From positions 248,001-312,000 of the forward strand of contig JBGALI010000003.1 in the NCBI GenBank assembly GCA_044223975.1: DNA of 64,000 nucleotides, read 5' to 3'. The translations under genes and the position numbers were made by a program. Origin of the DNA: CAZCPB01 sp044223975. GTDB taxonomy: Bacteria > Planctomycetota > Phycisphaerae > Phycisphaerales > UBA1924. Shown in pieces: positions 7,003 through 21,375 of this stretch (the stretch's first letter is position 1; the number at the start of each line of letters is the position of its first letter). The notes beneath the pieces are model-generated. The model was not told where the DNA came from, ran no database searches, and saw only the letters and a list, made by a program, of their open reading frames with translations.

Positions 7003-7629
7003 ATGCCCCCCGAGGAGATCGACAAGGCCGCGCTCTTCCGGGAGCTGGGGTACGCCCACCACGACGAGTGCGAGGCGATCCTCGCCGCCGCGGGCCTGAC
7101 CAACGCGCGCAAGTCCCGCATCCGCGTCTCCAAGCGCGACGAGGCCCAGCGCCTGCTCGAGACGCGCCTCTTCAAGGTCTGCAACCGCGGCGATTGCCGC
7201 GACGCCGCTCGCGCCCGAGCCGGCTCGCGCACCATCATCAGCGCCGCCGCGCAGCAGCATTGCGAGGTGTGCGCCGGCTCCATCAACCAGTCCGCCGTTG
7301 ATGACCTCGTCGACGCCGCCCGCCGCGCCGGTGTTTCCCGCCTCTGCGTGGTCGGCGGTTCGCCCCCCACCCGCGAAGACCTGCGCCGCGCCATCAACGA
7401 CCGCCTCGAGTTTCGCGGCATCGACGGCACCGCCTCGCACACCCGCGCCCAGGCCCAGGACAACACCCGGTGGGCCGGGCTGGTGGTCATCTGGGGTTCC
7501 ACCGAGCTCGACCATCGTGTCTCCGCCCAGTACCGCGGCCGCAACGTGGTCACCGCGCCCAAACGCGGCGTCGCGGATCTGGCGAAGGTCGCGCGCGAGT
7601 GGCTCCTGCGAAGATTGCCCGATCGTTAA
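7003..7629 (+). CDS. Conserved hypothetical protein, DUF2325-like C-terminus
   Basis: The product is 208 aa. The N-terminal third is helical and charged (GYAHHDECEAILAAAGL). The middle holds two cysteine pairs, CNRGDC and HCEVC, that could form a zinc site. The C-terminal half (RLCVVGGSPPTREDLRRAI, TRWAGLVVIWGSTELDHRVS) looks like a small Rossmann-like domain related to DUF2325. GGAG lies 8-10 nt before the ATG. It lies 26 nt after the DUF4287/SRPBCC gene on the same strand, so the two may be co-transcribed. No function is assigned. Confidence 0.65.
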   Translation: MPPEEIDKAALFRELGYAHHDECEAILAAAGLTNARKSRIRVSKRDEAQRLLETRLFKVCNRGDCRDAARARAGSRTIISAAAQQHCEVCAGSINQSAVDDLVDAARRAGVSRLCVVGGSPPTREDLRRAINDRLEFRGIDGTASHTRAQAQDNTRWAGLVVIWGSTELDHRVSAQYRGRNVVTAPKRGVADLAKVAREWLLRRLPDR

Positions 7630-7707
7630 CGCACCCCAAACCCGCCCGCCCTACCCCAAGGCACGCGCGGCGGGTATGCTGGGAGTCTTCCCGCCCGGAG
7701 TGCACCC

Positions 7708-8631
7708 ATGTCCGTACGACGCCCGTTCCCGCTCGTCATCGTGGTGCTGTGCCTCGCCGGACTGGGCGCGGCAATCTACGCGTACATCCGCGGGCTCGCC
7801 GCCGACATGGAAACGGCGCAGGGGATGTCGGCCACGACCGAATCGCTGCACGACGCCGCCGAGCGCGGCGACACCGTCGCCATCCTCACCATCCTCACCG
7901 CCGATCCCAAGTCGATCGACCGGCCGCTCGAAGCGGGCGACACGCTTCACCGCGGCATCACCCCGCTCATGGCCGCCGCGCTCGGCGGCAAGCCCGAGGC
8001 CGTCAAGGCTCTCGTCAAGGCCGGCGCCCGCGTCGACGCCAGCTCGACCCGCGACGGCAAGACCGCCCTCATGCTCGCCGTGCTCTCCTCTGACGCCGCC
8101 ACCGTCCGCGCTCTCCTCGACGTCAACGCCCGCGTCGATGCGCGCACGGGCGAAGGCTGGACCGCCCTGATGTTCAGCGCCAGCCGCGGCGACCCGGCCG
8201 TCATGGCCGCGCTCCTCACCGCGGGCGCCAACGTTGAATTCAAGAACAAGTGGGGCCAGAGCGCCCTGATGATCGCCGCGCGGGCCGGCGATGCCCCCAA
8301 GGTCAAGGCGCTCATCGACGCCCGCGCCCCCCTCAACGAGTCCGACGACGAGGGCGCCACCGCCCTGGCCTTCGCCGCCGCGGGCGATGCGCCCCTCGAC
8401 GTGGTCGAACTCCTGATCGCCGCCGGCGCCGACACCAAGCTCGCGGATAAGGAAGGCGTAACCCCGCTCATGAAGGCCGCCGACCGCGGCGACGACAAGA
8501 AGGTCAAGCTCCTGCTCGACAAGGGCGCACCCAAGGACGCCAAGGACAAGTCCGGTCGCACCGCCCTCGACTGGGCCAAGAGCCGCGACGACGAGCGCGG
8601 CAAGCAGTGCGCGAGCCTGCTCGGCGGCTGA
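7708..8631 (+). CDS. Membrane-anchored ankyrin-repeat protein
   Basis: The product is 307 aa. Residues about 6-26 (FPLVIVVLCLAGLGAAIYAYI) form one membrane anchor. The rest is a run of ankyrin repeats of about 33 residues with the hallmark 'G.TALM.AA..G....V..LL..GA': TPLMAAALGGKPEAVKALV, TALMLAVLSSDAATVRALL, TALMFSASRGDPAVMAALL, SALMIAARAGDAPKVKALI, TPLMKAADRGDDKKVKLLL. It is likely a periplasm- or cytoplasm-facing protein-binding scaffold with unknown partners. It stands alone; the next gene is convergent. Confidence 0.9.
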   Translation: MSVRRPFPLVIVVLCLAGLGAAIYAYIRGLAADMETAQGMSATTESLHDAAERGDTVAILTILTADPKSIDRPLEAGDTLHRGITPLMAAALGGKPEAVKALVKAGARVDASSTRDGKTALMLAVLSSDAATVRALLDVNARVDARTGEGWTALMFSASRGDPAVMAALLTAGANVEFKNKWGQSALMIAARAGDAPKVKALIDARAPLNESDDEGATALAFAAAGDAPLDVVELLIAAGADTKLADKEGVTPLMKAADRGDDKKVKLLLDKGAPKDAKDKSGRTALDWAKSRDDERGKQCASLLGG

Positions 8632-8661
8632 TTCAAGCCCTCGGCGCGTCCTCGCCTCTCG

Positions 8662-9087
8662 TCACAACCCGAAGCGCTGCAGGATCTCGTCCAGGATCGC
8701 CCGCGACAGCGTCTCGTTCCCGAGAAACCCGACCTTGATCGAGATCCGCGTCGCCCCCGGCACGACGTAGGCGTCGATCCGCACCGAGGGCGCATCGCTC
8801 TGCGGCGCCGGCTCCCCGCGCACCTCGCCGCGATCCTCGGTGGTCGCTCCCGACGACACGGAGTACCCGCGTCGCCGCAGGGTCGCGTCGGCCGCGGCGA
8901 TCACCGCCGGCACCCGGCAGCTCATGGGAAGATCGGCATCGAGATCGCCGAACGAATACGCCGCGACGGTGCGGCTCGACCCCTCTTCGCGGGACGAGGT
9001 TTGGCACCCCGCCAGCGAGGCGCCCAGCACCACGAGCAGAGCGCCAGCGTGGCGGCCCAATCTCAGGCACAATCTGCGCAGAGTCAT
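8662..9087 (-). CDS. Small lipoprotein (DUF3568-like)
   Basis: The product is 141 aa. A lipoprotein signal ends in LGASLAGC (Cys28). The mature part alternates strand and helix: AAYSFGDLDADLPMSCRVPAVIAAADATLRRRGYSV, then SVRIDAYVVPGATRISIKVGFLGNETLSRAILDEILQRF. This resembles small DUF3568-type lipoproteins of unknown function. The start at 9087 is chosen because it puts the signal peptide at the N-terminus; the longer reading upstream has none. It converges with the ankyrin gene. Confidence 0.75.
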   Translation of the reverse strand: MTLRRLCLRLGRHAGALLVVLGASLAGCQTSSREEGSSRTVAAYSFGDLDADLPMSCRVPAVIAAADATLRRRGYSVSSGATTEDRGEVRGEPAPQSDAPSVRIDAYVVPGATRISIKVGFLGNETLSRAILDEILQRFGL

Positions 9088-9349
9088 GCTCACATACCAA
9101 GCATCGACCGGACAACCACCGCGACTCGAAAACCCAGCCGCCGACTGGCCTTCCGTGGACGAAAGGCGATCCACGCCATAGCCCGTTGAATCGGCCACTT
9201 CCCCCATCCCCCCCTTGATCCGTCCCTCCGCCTTACCTTTACTTCCGCCCCGGCTTTTTGGGGACCAAGATCAGGCAAGGACGCCGCGTCAGGGGTCGAT
9301 CCGTGGGGGTTGACGGCGCGGCAACGTCGTACTTTCGGGTGAGGTATTC

Positions 9350-9583
9350 ATGGCGATCCGGGTGAAATCCCGCGCGGGCGAAGGCGTCGAGCAGATGCTC
9401 CGCCGGTTCAAGAAGCTTTGTGAGAAAGAAGGTCTCACCAAGGACATCAAGCGCAAGGAGTTCTACGAGAAGCCTTCCGAGCGCCGCCGGCGCGCCGCGC
9501 GCAAGAGCCAGAACCGCCGGCTCCGCGGCGAGATCGGGCCCGTCAAGCCCGAGCGCCCCGACCGCCCCCGCCCTCCCCAGTGA
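9350..9583 (+). CDS. rpsU: 30S ribosomal protein S21
   Basis: The product is 77 aa, highly basic. AIRVKSRAGEGVEQMLRRFKK, EGLTKDIKRKEFYEKPSERRRR and the basic tail are standard bS21, the small-subunit protein near the anti-SD helix that helps start translation. GAGG lies about 7 nt before the ATG. The C-terminal extension (IGPVKPERPDRPRPPQ) is longer than in E. coli S21 (71 aa) and proline-rich. It is followed after 154 nt by the pyrophosphatase gene, without an obvious terminator. Confidence 0.95.
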   Translation: MAIRVKSRAGEGVEQMLRRFKKLCEKEGLTKDIKRKEFYEKPSERRRRAARKSQNRRLRGEIGPVKPERPDRPRPPQ

Positions 9584-9737
9584 TCGCCATCGCGCACCGC
9601 CTGCGCGAGTTGTGTCGGCGCGCCACCGTTCCAGGGCCGCGCCCTCGTACCTGACAGGTCCGATGCCACTTTCGGCGTCGTTCTGGTTCGTCGTCGGGGT
9701 CCCACGTTCCATCCCGGCATCTCCGAGGAGTCTCATC

Positions 9738-12353
<2,616 letters not shown>

Positions 12354-12428
12354 GCCAAAGGGGTCACCACCCCGGGGCGGGGGCTTTCAGCCTCCGCGAG
12401 CCGTCCTGAAGTTCAAGTCGCGCCCTCG

Positions 12429-12458
12429 AGGCCCGCGTCCATGACGCGGGCCTTTTTC
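12429..12458 (+). terminator. Rho-independent terminator of hppA
   Basis: AGGCCCGCGTC / GACGCGGGCCT is a perfect 11-bp stem with a 3-nt loop followed by TTTT, about 75 nt after the hppA stop. Confidence 0.9.
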
Positions 12459-12507
12459 ATTGGTCAACGGGCACACACGCACCCGTGAAGCACTCGCAGG
12501 TGCACGG

Positions 12508-12513
12508 TATTCT
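12508..12513 (+). promoter_or_regulatory. -10 box (TATTCT), leaderless arrangement
   Basis: TATTCT ends 6 nt before the kinase ATG at 12520, followed by GCGCCC exactly as at the 6347 gene. GTGAAG lies 17 nt upstream as a weak -35. Confidence 0.5.
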
Positions 12514-12519
12514 GCGCCC

Positions 12520-15795
<3,276 letters not shown>

Positions 15796-15908
15796 GTCCG
15801 CACGGCCGCGTCACTCGTACCCCCAACGGCACGCACTCAAGAATCAACGTCTTCCAAAAACACAACCGGCGATCCCTCGCGGAACCGCCGGTTGACGTTG
15901 TTCACGTT

Positions 15909-15955
15909 GGGCTGCGCTTCGCAGCTCCGTCGAGCTCGCGTTAAACGCGCAGCCC
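15909..15955 (+). other. Stable hairpin upstream of the 16S-tail match
   Basis: GGGCTGCGC (15909-15917) pairs perfectly with GCGCAGCCC (15947-15955); inside is a further GAGCTCG self-complementary stretch. There is no T-run, so it is not a classical terminator. Confidence 0.5.
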
Positions 15956-15978
15956 CTGAGTACAGTCGCAATCGATCA

Positions 15979-15993
15979 CTGGATCACCTCCTT
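15979..15993 (+). other. Isolated copy of the 16S rRNA 3' end (anti-SD)
   Basis: CTGGATCACCTCCTT is identical to the universal 3' end of 16S rRNA and is followed by CT. The sequence before it does not match helix 45 of 16S, so there is no complete or nearly complete rRNA gene. On the minus strand it reads as a maximal SD. Confidence 0.55.
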
Positions 15994-16386
15994 CTGAAAA
16001 GAGAACTCCCCGGCCGTCACGGGAACCGTACACCCCGCCGCCGGACTCTTTCCCCGCGGACCGTCGCCCGCGGCACATCGCCCGTGAGGTCAAACCCTCG
16101 CGGTCGTGCCAGGTTTCGCTCGGTCGTGAGGCATGTTTTACGCCCCCGTGTCCGGCGGTCCCCTGACGACATCTATTATCGCCAAAGTCCCCCCCGGATG
16201 CAACAGAATCCGCAATCGGGCGCGCCGCCGCTCCGGTCCCCCGGGTTTACCCCGTAGCCCGGCGAGGCAAATTCCTCCCCCACCGCTCATTCTCTCGGCG
16301 GGGCACCAGTAAGCCGTTTCGCCGGTCGATATCCGCGCTGCCACAACGCGCATCCGCCATCGGAACGCGCCCTCGGGGGTACTCGC

Positions 16387-18666
16387 GTGACTCTTACCGG
16401 ACGCACGGTCACCATCGTCGGACTCACCCTCGCGGGCATGCTCGCCCTGCTCGTCGGCGCCTCGGAACTGGTCGTCCGCCGCGGCTTCGTTGAGCTGCAG
16501 GAAGCCCGCGCTCGCCAGAACCTCGAACGCGGCAAGGCCGTCTTCGAGGACGAGGTCAATGCCCTGGGCGAGAAGATCGGCGACTGGGGCTACTGGGACG
16601 ACGCCTACGCGTTCATGAAGGACCGCTCCGCCGAGTTCATCACCGCCAACCTCAACCCCGACTCCATCGCCACCCTGCGACTCGACGCCATCCTCTTCCG
16701 CGCCCCCGACGGCGAGATCGTCTGGTCGGGCGGCATCGACCGCTCCGGCGGCGGCTCGGGCGTCATCGGCCCCGCGCCCGACGACCTCGTCGAATTCGTC
16801 CGCGCGGGCCGGCCCTTCGCCGCCGCGGGCGCCGACACCGAGGACCACCCGGTCGCCGGGCTCCTGTCGCTCAAGAGCTGCGTCGCCATGATCGCGGTCA
16901 ACCCCATCATGACCAGCGGCCGCGAGGGTCCCTGCCATGGCAGCATCGTATTCGTCCGCTACGTGAACGCCGCCGCGCTCGACCGCGTCCGTCGTCTCAC
17001 GCTGTGCAACGCCGAGTTCGCGCGTCCGAACGACCCCGCGCTCCCCGACGATTTCAGGGCCGCGGGCCGCGCCTTGGCCTCGGCCGACACGCCGCCCGTC
17101 GCGCCCATCTCCGACCAGACCACCGCGAGCTACACGCTGCTCGACGATCTCCTGGGGCGTCAGAGCCTGCTCCTCCGCGTCGACACGCCGCGCCTGATCG
17201 AGCAGCGCGGCGCCCAAGCCATCGGGTATTTCTACGGCGCGCTCGTGATCGCCGGCCTCTGCTTCGGCTTCGCCGTGATCGTCTCGCTCCGCCGCGCCGT
17301 CCTCGCCCGCCTCTCGCGCCTCAACGCCGAGATCGTGTCGGTGGCGCGCGACTCTGAGCCGTCGCGCCGCGTGACGGTCGCCGGGACCGACGAAATCAGT
17401 TCCCTCGGCGTCGAGATCAACCAGATGCTCGAGAACCTCGCGCGGTCCCACCGCGACCTTGCCGCGGCACGCGAAGCCGCCGAATCGGCCAACCGCGCCA
17501 AGTCCGAGTTCCTCGCCAACATGAGCCACGAGATCCGCACCCCGATGACCGCCATCATGGGCTACGCGGACCTGCTGATCGACCAGTCGTGCACGCCCGA
17601 GCAGCACGCCGCCTCCGCCCAGACCATCCGCCGCAGCGGCGAGCACCTGCTCTCCATCCTCAACGACGTGCTCGACCTCTCCAAGATCGAGGCCGGGCGC
17701 ATGTCCGCCGAGATCATCGAGTGCCGGCCCGACGAGATCGTGGCCGACGTCGTCGCCATGATGAGCGAGCGCGCCGCGGGCAAGGGGCTCAGCCTCGTCG
17801 CCCGCTGCGAGCCGCCCATCCCCGCCACCATCCGCACCGACCCGACACGCCTCCGCCAGGTGCTGGTCAACCTCGCCGGCAACGCCATCAAGTTCACCGA
17901 GCGCGGCGCCGTCTCGATCATCGCTCGCCTCGACCGCTCGGGCCCCGCGCCGGTCATGCACTTCGAAATCACCGACTCGGGCATCGGCCTCAGCCCCGAG
18001 CAGGTGGGCCGGCTCTTCCAGCCCTTCACCCAGGCCGACTCGTCGACCACGCGCCGCTACGGCGGCACGGGCCTGGGCCTGGTCATCTCGCGCCGCCTCG
18101 CCCGACTGCTCGGAGGCGACATCACCGTCCGCAGCCAGCTCGGCTCGGGCAGCACCTTTACCGTCACCATCACCACCGGGACGCTCGAGGGCGTCGAGAT
18201 GCTCGGCCAGCCCCGCGCGTCGACGCTCCCCGGGACTGCCGCGCTCGCGGCCGATTCGGCGGAAGGTCTGCGCATCCTGCTCGCCGAGGACGGCCCTGAC
18301 AACCAGCGTCTGATCGGACACTTCCTCCGCCGCGCCGGGGCGACCGTCGACATCGTTGAGAACGGACGCGACGCCGTCGACGCCGCCGAGAAGGCGCGGG
18401 CGGACGCCAAGCCCTACCACGTCATCCTGATGGACATGCAGATGCCGGTGATGGACGGGTACGCCGCGACGACCGAGCTCCGCGCCCGCGCCTTCACCAC
18501 GCCCGTCATCGCGCTCACGGCGCACTCGCTGGCCGAGGACCGCCGCCGCTGCCTGGTCGCCGGCTGCGACGAGTTCATCACCAAGCCCGTCAACCGCGCC
18601 GCGCTGATCCGCGACTGTGCGCGGTTCGCGCAGGCCGCCGGCCTGCCGCGGAAGGCCGCGGCTTGA
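16387..18666 (+). CDS. CHASE4 hybrid sensor histidine kinase
   Basis: The product is 759 aa from a GTG start. Order: membrane helix (about 8-27), CHASE4-type sensor domain (GDWGYWDDAYAFMKD, LDAILFRAPDGEIVWSGG), second helix (FYGALVIAGLCFGFAVIV, about 278-297), HAMP, HisKA with NMSHEIRTPM (phospho-acceptor His381), HATPase_c (NAIKFTERG, DSGIGL, YGGTGLGLVISRRLARLLGG) and a C-terminal receiver (VILMDMQMPVMDG, Asp683; TKPVN lysine). It senses an extracytoplasmic signal and relays phosphate internally; no HPt or output regulator is adjacent, so the target is unknown. tRNA-His follows convergently. Confidence 0.93.
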   Translation: MTLTGRTVTIVGLTLAGMLALLVGASELVVRRGFVELQEARARQNLERGKAVFEDEVNALGEKIGDWGYWDDAYAFMKDRSAEFITANLNPDSIATLRLDAILFRAPDGEIVWSGGIDRSGGGSGVIGPAPDDLVEFVRAGRPFAAAGADTEDHPVAGLLSLKSCVAMIAVNPIMTSGREGPCHGSIVFVRYVNAAALDRVRRLTLCNAEFARPNDPALPDDFRAAGRALASADTPPVAPISDQTTASYTLLDDLLGRQSLLLRVDTPRLIEQRGAQAIGYFYGALVIAGLCFGFAVIVSLRRAVLARLSRLNAEIVSVARDSEPSRRVTVAGTDEISSLGVEINQMLENLARSHRDLAAAREAAESANRAKSEFLANMSHEIRTPMTAIMGYADLLIDQSCTPEQHAASAQTIRRSGEHLLSILNDVLDLSKIEAGRMSAEIIECRPDEIVADVVAMMSERAAGKGLSLVARCEPPIPATIRTDPTRLRQVLVNLAGNAIKFTERGAVSIIARLDRSGPAPVMHFEITDSGIGLSPEQVGRLFQPFTQADSSTTRRYGGTGLGLVISRRLARLLGGDITVRSQLGSGSTFTVTITTGTLEGVEMLGQPRASTLPGTAALAADSAEGLRILLAEDGPDNQRLIGHFLRRAGATVDIVENGRDAVDAAEKARADAKPYHVILMDMQMPVMDGYAATTELRARAFTTPVIALTAHSLAEDRRRCLVAGCDEFITKPVNRAALIRDCARFAQAAGLPRKAAA

Positions 18667-18675
18667 CGCCGAAAG

Positions 18676-18750
18676 GGCGATCGACGGGACTCGAACCCGC
18701 GACCCCGAGGATCACAACCTCGTGCTCTAACCAACTGAGCTACGATCGCC
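18676..18750 (-). tRNA. tRNA-His (GTG anticodon)
   Basis: A full cloverleaf is seen on the minus strand. The anticodon loop TTGTGAT gives GTG. Position 8-9 spacing places an extra encoded G at -1 opposite C73, the histidine identity pair. CCA is not encoded. Confidence 0.96.
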
Positions 18751-18923
18751 ATCGCTCGCCGGGACTTTGCCCGGCGGCAGCGGCCGAATCGTAGCCGCAT
18801 GCCCTGCCGCGGCTAGCGCCGGGACGCAGTCCGGGGAATTCCCGAACATTGCCCCGCCACCCGTCCCGCACCCCTTTCACATCTCGCCGTATTCGAGAAA
18901 CGGACCTAGGCTTCCCCTTTCCG

Positions 18924-18942
18924 CCGATATGTACGATCGACG
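18924..18942 (+). promoter_or_regulatory. Possible pckA promoter element
   Basis: CCGATATGTACGATCGACG contains a TACGAT -10-like box with an upstream TG, 31 nt before the pckA ATG. A closely similar sequence precedes murA. Confidence 0.35.
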
Positions 18943-18965
18943 CACCTTTGCGAGGACCGTCGCCC

Positions 18966-20558
18966 ATGTCGAACCCCCTTGATGCACTCAAACTGTCGCC
19001 CGAACGCGTCCAAACCAACCTCCCCGCCGCGATCCTGATCGAGCACGCGCTCGCCGCCGGCGAAGGCTCCCTCGCCGCCAACGGCGCCCTCACCTGCATG
19101 ACCGGCGACCGCACCGGACGCTCCCCCAAGGACAAGTTCCTCGAGGACGTCCCCGCCATCTCCTCCAAGATCTGGTGGGGCAAGGTCAACATGAAGCTCA
19201 CCCCCGCGGGCTTCGACCTCGCGGCAAAGATCGCCGTCGATCACCTCAACTCCCGCCCCAAGCTCTACGCCTTCGAGGGCTACGCCGGCGCCGACCCCGC
19301 CCACCGCCTCGGCGTCCAGGTCATCACGGAGCAGGCCTGGCACTCCCTCTTCGCCTCCACCCTCTTCATCAAGCAGGGCACCAAGGCCGCCGGCACGCCC
19401 GTCCCCTTCAAGAAAGACTGGACCATCATCAACGCCGGCAAGCGCCGCCTCACCCCCGAGGAGTCCAAGGCCATCGGCGTCCCCGGCACCGTCCTCATCG
19501 CCCAGTCGATCACCCGCCGCCAGGTCGTGATCATCGGCACCGAGTACGCCGGCGAGATCAAGAAAAGCATCTTCTACGCCATGAACTACGACATGCCCGA
19601 GAAGGGCGTCTTCCCCATGCACTGCTCGTGCAATGTCGATCGGAAGTCCGGCGACAACGCCGCACTGTTCTTCGGCCTCTCCGGCACCGGCAAGACCACG
19701 CTCTCCGCCGATCCCAACCGCGCGTTGATCGGCGACGATGAGCACGGCTGGTCCGACACCGGCTGCTTCAACTTCGAAGGCGGCTGCTACGCCAAGTGCA
19801 TCAAGCTCTCCAAGGAGGGTGAGCCCCAGATCTGGAACGCCATCAAGTTCGGCTCGGTCCTCGAGAACACGGTCATCGACCCCAAGACCCGCGTCCCCGA
19901 CTACGACTCGGCCAAGCTCACCGAGAACACCCGCGTCACCTACCCCGTCGACTTCATCGACGGCGCCGTGATCCCCTCGGTCTGCGGCCATCCCAAGAAC
20001 GTCATCTTCCTCACCGCCGACGCCTACGGCGTCATGCCCCCCGTCTCCAAGCTCACGCCCGAGCAGGCGATGTACTACTTCGTCAACGGCTACACCAGCA
20101 AGCTCGCCGGCACCGAGGCCGGCGTCACCGAGCCCCAGCCCAACTTCTCCCCCTGCTTCGGCGGCGTCTTCCTCCCCCGCCCCCCCATCGTCTACGCCCA
20201 GATGCTCGCCGAGAAGATCAAGAAGCACAACGCCAACGTCTGGCTCCTCAACACCGGCTGGACCGGCGGCCCCTACGGCACCGGCTCCCGCTTCAAACTC
20301 GCCTACACCCGCGCCTTCGTCACCGCCATCTTGAACGGCTCCCTCGCCAACGCCAAGTTCGCCCCCGACACCATCTTCGGCCTTCCTTTGCCAGAAGCCG
20401 TACCCGGCGTCCCCAGCGAAGTCTTAAAGCCCCGCAACACCTGGAAAGACAGCGCGGCGTACGACGCGCAGGCGAAGAAACTGGCGAAGGCGTTCAGGGA
20501 TAACGATGCGACGATGGATTTGCCGGGGAACGTGCGGGCGGCGGGGCCGAGGGGCTAG
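18966..20558 (+). CDS. pckA: Phosphoenolpyruvate carboxykinase (ATP)
   Basis: The product is 530 aa, the normal length. TGDRTGRSPKDKF (substrate loop), the kinase-1a P-loop GLSGTGKTTLSADP, the metal-binding LIGDDEHGW, and the C-terminal NTGWTGGPYGTGSRFKLAYTRA adenine/lid region are intact. The enzyme interconverts oxaloacetate + ATP and PEP + CO2 + ADP, the entry step of gluconeogenesis. The ATG at 18966 gives the family N-terminus; a GAGGA purine tract lies 13-17 nt upstream. It is single-gene, between tRNA-His and a convergent secreted-protein gene. Confidence 0.97.
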   Translation: MSNPLDALKLSPERVQTNLPAAILIEHALAAGEGSLAANGALTCMTGDRTGRSPKDKFLEDVPAISSKIWWGKVNMKLTPAGFDLAAKIAVDHLNSRPKLYAFEGYAGADPAHRLGVQVITEQAWHSLFASTLFIKQGTKAAGTPVPFKKDWTIINAGKRRLTPEESKAIGVPGTVLIAQSITRRQVVIIGTEYAGEIKKSIFYAMNYDMPEKGVFPMHCSCNVDRKSGDNAALFFGLSGTGKTTLSADPNRALIGDDEHGWSDTGCFNFEGGCYAKCIKLSKEGEPQIWNAIKFGSVLENTVIDPKTRVPDYDSAKLTENTRVTYPVDFIDGAVIPSVCGHPKNVIFLTADAYGVMPPVSKLTPEQAMYYFVNGYTSKLAGTEAGVTEPQPNFSPCFGGVFLPRPPIVYAQMLAEKIKKHNANVWLLNTGWTGGPYGTGSRFKLAYTRAFVTAILNGSLANAKFAPDTIFGLPLPEAVPGVPSEVLKPRNTWKDSAAYDAQAKKLAKAFRDNDATMDLPGNVRAAGPRG

Positions 20559-20655
20559 TTCGCCTCATCTTTCCGACCCCGGTGGAGTCACCGCGCCTGC
20601 CCTTGTGACCGCGGTAACTCACGAACCGCATCCACCGCCCGGCCATGTCACTGAG

Positions 20656-21228
20656 TCACGGTCGGCCGTGTCGACGCGCACAGGCGGCAACCGTAACGCC
20701 GAAGGCAGCAGTCAGCAGAGACGGGGATGGTACGGTCGACTGGAAGCTCCCGGCGACCGCGTCCAGGTCGTCGAACACCAGAATTCCGTGATCCGTTGAT
20801 ATCGGCGGCGAAATGTGCCACTGAAGCACCCTGCAAGTGCCACTGATCGGTCCGATACTGCTCAGCATGTCCCACGTATGGAACGCGGTGTTTGCGGGGC
20901 CCCAGAAAAGGTCTGCACCGCCGTACGATTCGACATGGGAGAACCCCACCAAGTTGACGGAGTTGTTCACGAAGGTTCGGGTCGGGCTGTAGAACAAAAT
21001 CGAGCCCAGCCCAGCGATGCTCATCGACGCGTACGTGTGATCGATGTTGTATGAGTTTCCGTTTCCGAGATAGCGTGTGCTCGGATCACCGTGCGCGGTG
21101 AACGTGAAGGCCGCGGCGTCGAACGGGACACCATTGAGCGTGCCCGACCCGTAGCCCGTAAAGACGAATACTTCGGCCCTCGTCGCACTGGCAAAGGTTG
21201 CGACCGCGATCAGGGCTATGCGCCTCAT
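20656..21228 (-). CDS. Secreted protein with PEP-CTERM-like anchor
   Basis: The product is 190 aa. A signal peptide (MRRIALIAVATFASATRA) leads a beta-rich body with TFTAHGDPSTRYLGNGNSY and DHTYASMSIAGLGSILFY, recalling PEP-CTERM family repeats in other exported proteins. The C-terminus VPSPSLLTAAFGVTVAACARRHGR has the proline motif, hydrophobic stretch and basic tail of a PEP-CTERM sorting signal, expected to be cut by an exosortase. No exosortase gene is in the window. The start has GGGAG 7 nt upstream. Confidence 0.8.
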   Translation of the reverse strand: MRRIALIAVATFASATRAEVFVFTGYGSGTLNGVPFDAAAFTFTAHGDPSTRYLGNGNSYNIDHTYASMSIAGLGSILFYSPTRTFVNNSVNLVGFSHVESYGGADLFWGPANTAFHTWDMLSSIGPISGTCRVLQWHISPPISTDHGILVFDDLDAVAGSFQSTVPSPSLLTAAFGVTVAACARRHGRP

Positions 21229-21364
21229 GATTCACTCCCTGCAGGGTGATTGACGCTCTTCCACGTTTATGTTACGCCCCAACCGCGCCGAGCAAAAGCG
21301 CATCTTCCGGTGGGTGGCACGGTGGGCTTCGTGTCACTGCTCGGCGTGACCAGGGAAACCTCAA

Positions 21365-21370
21365 TACGCT
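21365..21370 (+). promoter_or_regulatory. -10 box (TACGCT), leaderless arrangement
   Basis: TACGCT ends 5 nt before the ATG at 21376; no SD is present. Confidence 0.4.
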
Positions 21371-21375
21371 CTTCC

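Larger units (their letters stand above)
15796..16386. other. Gene-free stretch with hairpins and a 16S-tail match
   Basis: No convincing coding region lies in these 591 nt. They hold a 9-bp hairpin (15863-15894, CAACCGGCG / CGCCGGTTG) without a T-run, a 47-nt hairpin (15909-15955), the sequence CTGGATCACCTCCTT (15979-15993), and a TATTAT hexamer near 16171 that could be a -10 for the histidine kinase. Composition is less GC-rich than the flanking genes. Confidence 0.6.

Noticed and set aside
15979..15993. A full 16S rRNA gene ending here
   Set aside because: Only the terminal 15 nt match; the upstream sequence lacks helix 45 and all other 16S landmarks.
16138..18525. 795-codon open frame opposite the histidine kinase
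   Set aside because: Shadow of the kinase gene: low-complexity D/G/R/A product, no start signal, no family features.
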